Positions 24,572 to 29,117 of a stretch of 29,117 nucleotides of DNA are shown here, one piece after another; the stretch's first letter is position 1; every line of letters starts with the position of its first letter. This DNA is from JBFEUI01 sp041547565 (lineage in GTDB: Bacteria; Pseudomonadota; Gammaproteobacteria; Thiohalomonadales; Thiohalomonadaceae): the NCBI GenBank assembly GCA_041547565.1, contig JBFEUI010000029.1, positions 1 to 29,117 of the forward strand, written 5' to 3'. The position numbers were made by a program, and so were the translations under genes. The notes beneath the pieces were generated by a model that was given only the letters and a program-made list of their open reading frames with translations, had not been told where the DNA came from and did not search any database.

Positions 24572-24610
24572 CGGGAAACTGGCAGAAAATCAGATTGTCT
24601 GCGTTTCCCG
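24572..24610 (+). promoter_or_regulatory. Long imperfect hairpin in the leader of the ATP-grasp/M20 fusion gene
   Basis: CGGGAAAC (24572-24579) pairs with GTTTCCCG (24603-24610). After a 2-nt bulge (TG, 24580-24581), GCAGA (24582-24586) pairs with TCTGC (24598-24602), giving 13 base pairs around an 11-nt loop. There is no T-tract, so it is not a normal terminator. It ends 62 nt before ATG 24672 and could be a leader regulatory structure or a processing site below mazG. Confidence 0.5.
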
Positions 24611-24671
24611 CTGCAGCCTGGCGACAAGCGCGACGAACGAGTCAATGCAACTGCCTGTATCGGAGCACTGT

Positions 24672-26816
24672 ATGAAGGTTGCCGTAATCTATAACCGCGA
24701 ATCGAAAAAAGTCATCAACCTGTTCGGTCAGCCCAACCGTGAAAAATACGGTCTTGCCGCAATACGCCGTATCGTCAATGCGCTGAAAAAGGGCGGTCAC
24801 CAGGTTCAGGCCTTCGAGGGTGACAAGGACCTTATCGACCGCCTTGAGGAGTTCATGCCGCGTACCCTGGTCGGTGAACGGCCGGGCATGGCATTTAACC
24901 TCTCCTACGGCATTCAGGGCCAGGCACGCTACACGCATGTGCCGGGCATTCTCGAGATGGTCGGCGTGCCCTATGTCGGTTCCGGTCCCCTGGCCCATTC
25001 GCTGGCGCTCGACAAGGTTGTGGCCAAGATGCTGTTTGTCCAGAACGGGGTGCCCACGCCCGCCTTTGCCGTACTCGATGCCCCCGATTTCGAATTGCCG
25101 CAACTGCCCTTCCCGCTTATCGTCAAGCCGAAGAACGAGGCCGTCTCGTTCGGCATTCGCATCGTCAACGACGAGGCGGAACTGCGTGATGCAGCCGGTG
25201 TGATCTTCCGCGAGTTCGAGCAACCGGTGCTGGCCGAGCAGTATATCGAGGGGCGTGAGATCAATGTCGGCCTGCTGGGCAACGGCTCAACCCTGGAGAC
25301 CTTTCAACCGGCCGAACTGGTGTTCGGCAGCGGTGGGCCGAACATCTATACCGAGGCGGACAAGCGCAGGAAATCCGGGCGCGAGGTCGGTGTGGTCTGC
25401 CCGGCACCACTGGATGATGAGACGGCCGCCCTGGCGCAGGCCATCGCCAGAAAGGCGTTTAACGTACTCGGCTGCTATGACTGTGCCCGCGTGGATATGC
25501 GCATGGACGATGCCGGCAACCTCTATGTGCTTGAGGTCAACAGCCTGCCGAGCCTGGGCGAGCACGGTTCCTACGTGGCGGCGGCCGATGCGATGGGACT
25601 GGATTTTTCAGGGCTGGTCAACCGGCTGGTCGAGGTGGCCTCGGCGCGCTACTTCGGCACGCCCAATCCGCCCGAACTGCAACGCACCAGGAAGACGCCG
25701 TCAGAGCGTGTTTTCGCCTATCTGACCGAGCGCCGTGATCAGCTGGAGAAACGCGTCGAGCAGTGGGTCGGCGTGTCGAGCCACAGCAACGATCCGATCG
25801 GTATCCGCCAGGCCGCCCGGCAGCTGAATGAGGTGATGGAGAGGCTTGATCTGAAACCCGTTGCCGGCCTGACCGATGCCCCCCATGTGTGGACCTGGGA
25901 GTCGGCCAAAGGCGTTAACGACGGTACCCTGTTGCTGTGCCACATCGATGTGCCTTTTAACTCGGCCATGGGTGGCGAGCATTTTCACCGGGATCCGGAG
26001 TGGCTCTACGGTGAGGGGATCGGGGCATCGCGAGGTCCGCTGGTGCAGTTGGAGTTCGCGTTGCGCGCACTGCACCGTGCGCGCAAGCTAAAGTCGATAC
26101 CGCTGGGTGTGATGGTCTATGCCGATGAGGGGCGCGACTGTGAAGAGAGTGCGGAGTTTATCGCCCGTGCCGCCGCCCAGTCCAAAGAGGTACTGGTGCT
26201 CAGGCCCGGCAATATCGATGACAGCGTGGTTGTCGGTCGTCGAGGACAACGCCGCTACCGTGCCTTTTTCCAGGGTAAACCGCGTAAGCTGGGACAATCG
26301 GAGAAACGCCCTGAAGTGATGTCGCGGGCGCTGGCGGCGCTGGAGGATATCTCGCGCCTGAGCCGGCGCAAGGAGCGGCTGGCGGTATCGACTGTCGATA
26401 TCCGCACTGAATCCTATCCCCGGCTGCTGCCGCACCGGGTGGTCGCCACACTGCAGGCCTCATTTCCCAATGCGCGGGCGGCCGACCGAATGGAACAGAG
26501 TATCGTGGCGATCCTGGATGAGGCGCGAGCCGAGCTGGCATTGCTCTCGGACAGGCCGTCGATGCCCGCGCGACGCATCAACAACGCCCTGTTGAAGCGG
26601 CTGCGTGATGTGGCGCAGGCGTGGCAGATACCGCTAAATACCGAGACCAGTCTGTGGCCCTCGGTGGCGGGGCTGGTGCCACCGCAGGTACCGGTGATCT
26701 GCGGTCTGGGGCCCGTGGCCCATGGCCTCTATACCGGCCAGGAGGCGCTCTCGCGCATCAGCCTCGTGCAGCGTACCCTGTTGCTGGCCGAATTCCTCCT
26801 CATGCAGGGCAAGTAG
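24672..26816 (+). CDS. Ddl-like ATP-grasp ligase fused to a degenerate M20-peptidase-like domain
   Basis: The 714-residue product has two halves. Residues 1-325 form a D-Ala-D-Ala-ligase-like ATP-grasp enzyme: VGVPYVGSGPLAHSLALDK (about 97-115), PLIVKPKNEAVSFG (148-161), and metal ligands D275, E288 and N290 (LEVNSLP). It should join a carboxylate to an amine with ATP. Residues about 380-714 resemble an M20 peptidase: LLLCHIDVPF (H424, D426), WLYGEGIGASRG (444-455), VYADEGRD (482-489) and ICGLGPVAHGLY near the end. Against M20 enzymes such as carboxypeptidase G2, the bridging Asp reads Ala, the second Glu of the EE pair reads Gly, and later ligands are not found. The start has GGAG at 6 nt. 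A glutamine amidotransferase follows after 11 nt. Substrates are unknown. Confidence 0.82.
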   Translation: MKVAVIYNRESKKVINLFGQPNREKYGLAAIRRIVNALKKGGHQVQAFEGDKDLIDRLEEFMPRTLVGERPGMAFNLSYGIQGQARYTHVPGILEMVGVPYVGSGPLAHSLALDKVVAKMLFVQNGVPTPAFAVLDAPDFELPQLPFPLIVKPKNEAVSFGIRIVNDEAELRDAAGVIFREFEQPVLAEQYIEGREINVGLLGNGSTLETFQPAELVFGSGGPNIYTEADKRRKSGREVGVVCPAPLDDETAALAQAIARKAFNVLGCYDCARVDMRMDDAGNLYVLEVNSLPSLGEHGSYVAAADAMGLDFSGLVNRLVEVASARYFGTPNPPELQRTRKTPSERVFAYLTERRDQLEKRVEQWVGVSSHSNDPIGIRQAARQLNEVMERLDLKPVAGLTDAPHVWTWESAKGVNDGTLLLCHIDVPFNSAMGGEHFHRDPEWLYGEGIGASRGPLVQLEFALRALHRARKLKSIPLGVMVYADEGRDCEESAEFIARAAAQSKEVLVLRPGNIDDSVVVGRRGQRRYRAFFQGKPRKLGQSEKRPEVMSRALAALEDISRLSRRKERLAVSTVDIRTESYPRLLPHRVVATLQASFPNARAADRMEQSIVAILDEARAELALLSDRPSMPARRINNALLKRLRDVAQAWQIPLNTETSLWPSVAGLVPPQVPVICGLGPVAHGLYTGQEALSRISLVQRTLLLAEFLLMQGK

Positions 26817-26827
26817 GGAGAGCTTTG

Positions 26828-27412
26828 ATGCTGCTTATTATCGATAACCAGAGCCAGTATCTGCGCAAGTTCAAGCGCAACTATCTCGATGATCAGGATA
26901 TCCCCCACCTTATCATCGAGCATAACGAGCAACTCGACTTTGACCGCTTGCCGGGCATTGACGGGCTGATCATTTCCGGTGGTAAAGGCAATCCCTTCGA
27001 GCCGCTGAACCTGACCGCCAATTACGTCGCGTTGATGAACCTTGAGGTGCCGACGGTGGGATTCTGCCTGGGACACGAGATCATTGCGACCAGCTATCGG
27101 GCCAAGGTCAAACGGCTGCACGACTACCAGAACCGCAAAGAGCGCATCTTCATCACGGCGGGGGATGATCCGATCTTTGACGGGCTGGAAAAAACGGAGT
27201 TGATGATACAGAAGAAACACCGTTTTCATATCCCGCGGGTGCCACCCGATTTTGAGATCCTGGCCTATTCCGAGGTATGTCCCGTTGAAGTGATGCGCCA
27301 CAGGGAGAAGGCGATCTACGGCTTTCAGGGCCACCCTGAGGTCTCCGGTGAAGACGGCCTGCGTATGATGGCAAACTTTCTGCGCATGTGCGGCTACGAG
27401 AACGTCGAATGA
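26828..27412 (+). CDS. Stand-alone class I glutamine amidotransferase
   Basis: The 194-residue product is a single class I GATase domain similar to the glutaminase part of GMP and anthranilate synthases. The catalytic triad is complete: C80 in VGFCLGHE, H169 and E171 in FQGHPEVSG. An oxyanion GG turn is present in ISGGKGNPFE (49-58). It should release ammonia from glutamine or cleave a gamma-glutamyl bond. It begins 11 nt after the ATP-grasp fusion, with GGGAGAG upstream, so it is almost certainly in the same operon and may feed ammonia to it. It lacks a synthetase domain, which excludes GuaA and TrpG-type fusions. Its ligase partner is inferred from position. Confidence 0.88.
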   Translation: MLLIIDNQSQYLRKFKRNYLDDQDIPHLIIEHNEQLDFDRLPGIDGLIISGGKGNPFEPLNLTANYVALMNLEVPTVGFCLGHEIIATSYRAKVKRLHDYQNRKERIFITAGDDPIFDGLEKTELMIQKKHRFHIPRVPPDFEILAYSEVCPVEVMRHREKAIYGFQGHPEVSGEDGLRMMANFLRMCGYENVE

Positions 27413-27421
27413 CGCAACACA

Positions 27422-27437
27422 CCTGGCAGCTGCCAGG
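27422..27437. repeat. Perfect 16-bp palindrome between convergent genes
   Basis: CCTGGCAGCTGCCAGG is its own reverse complement (8-bp arms, no spacer). It lies 10 nt after the amidotransferase stop and 36 nt before the stop of the reverse PQQ-repeat gene. No T-run flanks it, so it is a poor intrinsic terminator, but it could stall polymerase or bind a dimeric protein. Confidence 0.7.
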
Positions 27438-27472
27438 CGATAGCCTGTTGCAGAACGGCTGCACTAGGAGCG

Positions 27473-28555
27473 CTATTTCAGCGCGTAGAAGTGTCCGTCC
27501 TCGCTGCCGAAATAGACCCTGGAGTCGTGCACCAGTACCGAGCCGGTGATGGCCCCCTGGGTCTGGTAGGTCCACTTGATGTCGCCATCGCGGGTATCGA
27601 CGACATAGAGCTGTTTGTCATGGTTGCCGATATACAGACGTGTGCCGGCGATGACCGGTGAACCGGCAAACCAGTCCTTGCCCTTTGCCTTCCAGTTGGG
27701 ACGGTGGCTGTTGAGGCTGATCGCATACAGGGTATTGTCCTGACTGCCAAAATAGACGGTTTCTCCGGCGATGGCCGGGGCGCCCATGATGGGGCCCTCC
27801 GCCTTGTAGCGCCACTGCTGCTGCCCGGAGCGTTTGTTGACCGCGTAGAGGCTGTGATCGTAACTGCCGGTGTAGACCGTGTTGCCCTGTACAGCCGGGG
27901 AACCCTGGATGCGACCGCCGCTTTTGAAGCGCCATACCTCGTTGCCGGTTGCGCTCGATACGGCATAGAGGAAGCCGTCGTCGGCACCGAAGTAGACCAT
28001 CCCTTCACTGAGCGCCGGTGATGAGTAGATGGCATCGCCCGCCTTGAACTGCCACCGTTCCCGGCCGCTGGCCGTGTCCAGCGCGATGAGCTGGCCCTGG
28101 GCGTTACCGAAGTAAAGGGTGCCATCAACCATGGAGGGCGAGGTGGTGATGGAGCCTTTGGATGCGTAGCTCCACACCTGCTGGCCCGTGCGCGTATCGA
28201 TGGCGTAGAGCTTGCCGTCGTGACTTCCGATATAGAGCCGGTTTTCAGTGACCACCGGCGCACCGCCGATGATGCCGCCACTCTTGAAGCGCCAGCGTTC
28301 ACGTCCGTCACTGGTGTTGATGGCGAACAGGTAACCGGCCTTGTTCCCGAAATAGACGGTGTCGCCATAGGACGTGGCGGCGGTCTTGACCGGGGACTCG
28401 CTGTTGAATTTCCAGTGTACGGCCGTCAGCGTCTGCAGCGGTGAGGCCTGATACACGCCGGTGTTGGATGGGTCGGCCCGATACATCTCCACCTTGGGTA
28501 CGCCGCAGCCCCCGAGCAGCGCCGTGGCAAGAGCTAGCAGGGCAGACTTCTTCAT
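27473..28555 (-). CDS. BamB-like PQQ-repeat lipoprotein
   Basis: The 360-residue product starts with a lipoprotein signal (lipobox LGGC, Cys about residue 17). It continues as seven to eight beta-propeller repeats of about 40 residues, each with the phrase VYFGxxxGxLYAIDxxTGxxxWxF. This is the PQQ-like fold of BamB, the outer-membrane assembly lipoprotein. The canonical bamB is normally beside der and hisS; neither is here, so this may be a paralogue with another scaffold role. ATG 28555 (MKKSALL) is chosen because GGAG lies about 9 nt upstream; an in-frame ATG 15 nt earlier is less likely. Expected location: the periplasmic face of the outer membrane. Confidence 0.87.
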   Translation of the reverse strand: MKKSALLALATALLGGCGVPKVEMYRADPSNTGVYQASPLQTLTAVHWKFNSESPVKTAATSYGDTVYFGNKAGYLFAINTSDGRERWRFKSGGIIGGAPVVTENRLYIGSHDGKLYAIDTRTGQQVWSYASKGSITTSPSMVDGTLYFGNAQGQLIALDTASGRERWQFKAGDAIYSSPALSEGMVYFGADDGFLYAVSSATGNEVWRFKSGGRIQGSPAVQGNTVYTGSYDHSLYAVNKRSGQQQWRYKAEGPIMGAPAIAGETVYFGSQDNTLYAISLNSHRPNWKAKGKDWFAGSPVIAGTRLYIGNHDKQLYVVDTRDGDIKWTYQTQGAITGSVLVHDSRVYFGSEDGHFYALK

Positions 28556-28570
28556 TTTTATAGGCTCCAT

Positions 28571-28902
28571 ATGAACTTACATCCACATATTAGCGTGATT
28601 TCGCAAGATTTCTTGCTAATTTAACTCTCTCGTCCGGGCGACTGCAAGCCGTAGAGGGGCTTCAACGGCACGAAAGGGGCTTGTTTTCGCCGGAATCCCA
28701 CTGTGTTTGTGCCGTGGCGCGGATTATAGCGCCGGGGCGGGTGTGGCTTGTGGGAAGCATTTCACGAAAGTGTCGCGGTGAATATGCGATAAATCCATGG
28801 CAATGAACAGGCGTCTGTTTGCCCCCCTCTTCAGCGTTTTGCCAAAGGGTGTCATGATTAGGGCCGTGACAGGCATCGACAGTTTAGTGTGAGGTTATTG
28901 CG
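28571..28902. other. 332-nt intergenic region between divergent genes
   Basis: This is the longest gene-free stretch in the window. It holds the inverted repeat at 28603-28616 and a small GGCGC/GCGCC hairpin (28716-28720 with 28729-28733). The hairpin loop contains a reverse-strand TATAAT (28728 to 28723), for which no -35 was found. The 31-codon frame from ATG 28797 has no supporting evidence. Promoters for both flanking genes must lie here, but none is convincing. Confidence 0.5.
28603..28616. repeat. Short inverted repeat upstream of the PQQ-repeat lipoprotein gene
   Basis: GCAAGA (28603-28608) and TCTTGC (28611-28616) form a perfect inverted repeat with a 2-nt spacer. ATTAGC (28589-28594) and GCTAAT (28615-28620) form an overlapping wider pair. 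It lies about 50 nt upstream of the lipoprotein ATG and has the form of a dimeric operator. No regulator is known. Confidence 0.4.
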
Positions 28903-29117
28903 ATGGGAAAGAAGTCGCTGTGCAGTGTGTTGTTATTGTTTGCCGCATTGGCAGTTACCCCGCTTCAGGCACAGGAGAACGAAAGCGGTGAGAAGCCGGC
29001 GGAGGGCAGTGCCTGGCAGGATGTGAAGTCGGGCACCAAGCAGACCTGGAAAGGGGTGAAGTCGGGTTCCAAGGAGGCCTGGAAGGAGACGAAGGAGGGG
29101 AGCAAGGAGGCCTGGAA
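28903..29117 (+). CDS. Secreted protein with 11-residue tryptophan/lysine repeats (3' partial)
   Basis: The frame is open from ATG 28903 to the window edge (71 codons). The start has GAGG (28891-28894) at 8 nt. A signal peptide (KKSLCSVLLLFAALAVTPLQA, written as residues 3-23 of the product) probably ends at Q-A/Q. After a polar linker the protein enters regular 11-residue units starting with Trp: WQDVKSGTKQT, WKGVKSGSKEA and WKETKEGSKEA, then another W. This 11-mer periodicity is that of amphipathic helices in LEA-like or apolipoprotein-like proteins, suggesting membrane-surface binding or stress protection outside the cytoplasm. No named family is assigned. Confidence 0.75.
   Translation, partial: MGKKSLCSVLLLFAALAVTPLQAQENESGEKPAEGSAWQDVKSGTKQTWKGVKSGSKEAWKETKEGSKEAW
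29014..29117 (+). repeat. 33-bp in-frame tandem repeat (3 full units, continuing)
   Basis: Three 33-bp units begin at 29014, 29047 and 29080, and a fourth begins at 29113 at the window edge. Each encodes an 11-residue amphipathic unit beginning with Trp. The DNA units are related but diverged, unlike the near-identical array at the left edge. Confidence 0.8.

Noticed and set aside
24672..25650. The ATP-grasp gene as ordinary D-Ala-D-Ala ligase
   Set aside because: It carries an extra M20-like half and an adjacent amidotransferase, the usual EGSS loop reads EAVSFG, and there are no mur or fts genes nearby.
28797..28892. 31-codon frame in the last intergenic region
   Set aside because: No SD, no hydrophobic or conserved pattern, and composition like non-coding DNA.

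Overview
The window reads as ordinary chromosome from a moderately GC-rich gammaproteobacterium. Support comes from a full-length HrpA helicase close to the E. coli form, separate SirB1 and SirB2 homologues, a MazG pyrophosphohydrolase, a two-domain polyphosphate:AMP phosphotransferase of the Pseudomonas type, a DUF2835 protein and a DUF4124 protein. A lone FliW is less usual for this class. The genus cannot be fixed from this sequence. No rRNA, tRNA, insertion sequence, prophage or CRISPR array was seen. Genes are tightly packed on both strands.

Layout. 1-600: the 3' end of a lysine/alanine-rich histone H1-like gene made of 18-bp tandem repeats, a strong terminator, and a small single-span membrane protein. 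603-5974: hrpA, fliW and a SirB1-type protein. 6112-9411: a YihY/BrkB membrane protein, a reverse-strand charged protein, SirB2 and a Kef-type antiporter lacking the regulatory domain. 9408-10705 (reverse): a family 2 glycosyltransferase with a C-terminal Rossmann-like domain, preceded by a truncated MgtC/DUF4010 remnant. 10754-13067: a ScsD/TlpA-like thioredoxin and a periplasmic-sensing diguanylate cyclase. 13149-15937 (reverse): polyphosphate:AMP phosphotransferase, a cysteine-rich protein of unknown function and a Sel1-repeat protein. 15999-18722: a large hybrid sensor kinase with a THI5/NMT1-type periplasmic binding domain. 18731-22559: a thioredoxin-HEAT protein, a D-2-hydroxyacid dehydrogenase, small conserved proteins and a patatin-like (RssA-type) protein. 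22668-24508: a secreted double-thioredoxin protein translationally coupled to mazG.

24672-27412 is the most unusual part: a 714-residue fusion of a Ddl-like ATP-grasp ligase to an M20-peptidase-like domain, followed 11 nt later by a stand-alone class I glutamine amidotransferase. The ligase and amidotransferase active sites look intact, while the M20-like half appears to have lost most zinc ligands. Together they look like an undescribed ATP-dependent ligation or amidation system. A long imperfect hairpin lies in the leader. The window closes with a reverse-strand PQQ-repeat (BamB-like) lipoprotein, a 332-nt intergenic region, and the start of a secreted protein built of 11-residue repeats.

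Themes: several thiol-redox proteins (10754, 18731, 22668) and several signalling or stress functions (diguanylate cyclase, NMT1 kinase, polyphosphate enzyme, FliW). All functional assignments rest on reading motifs and recalled family sequences; no database search was run.
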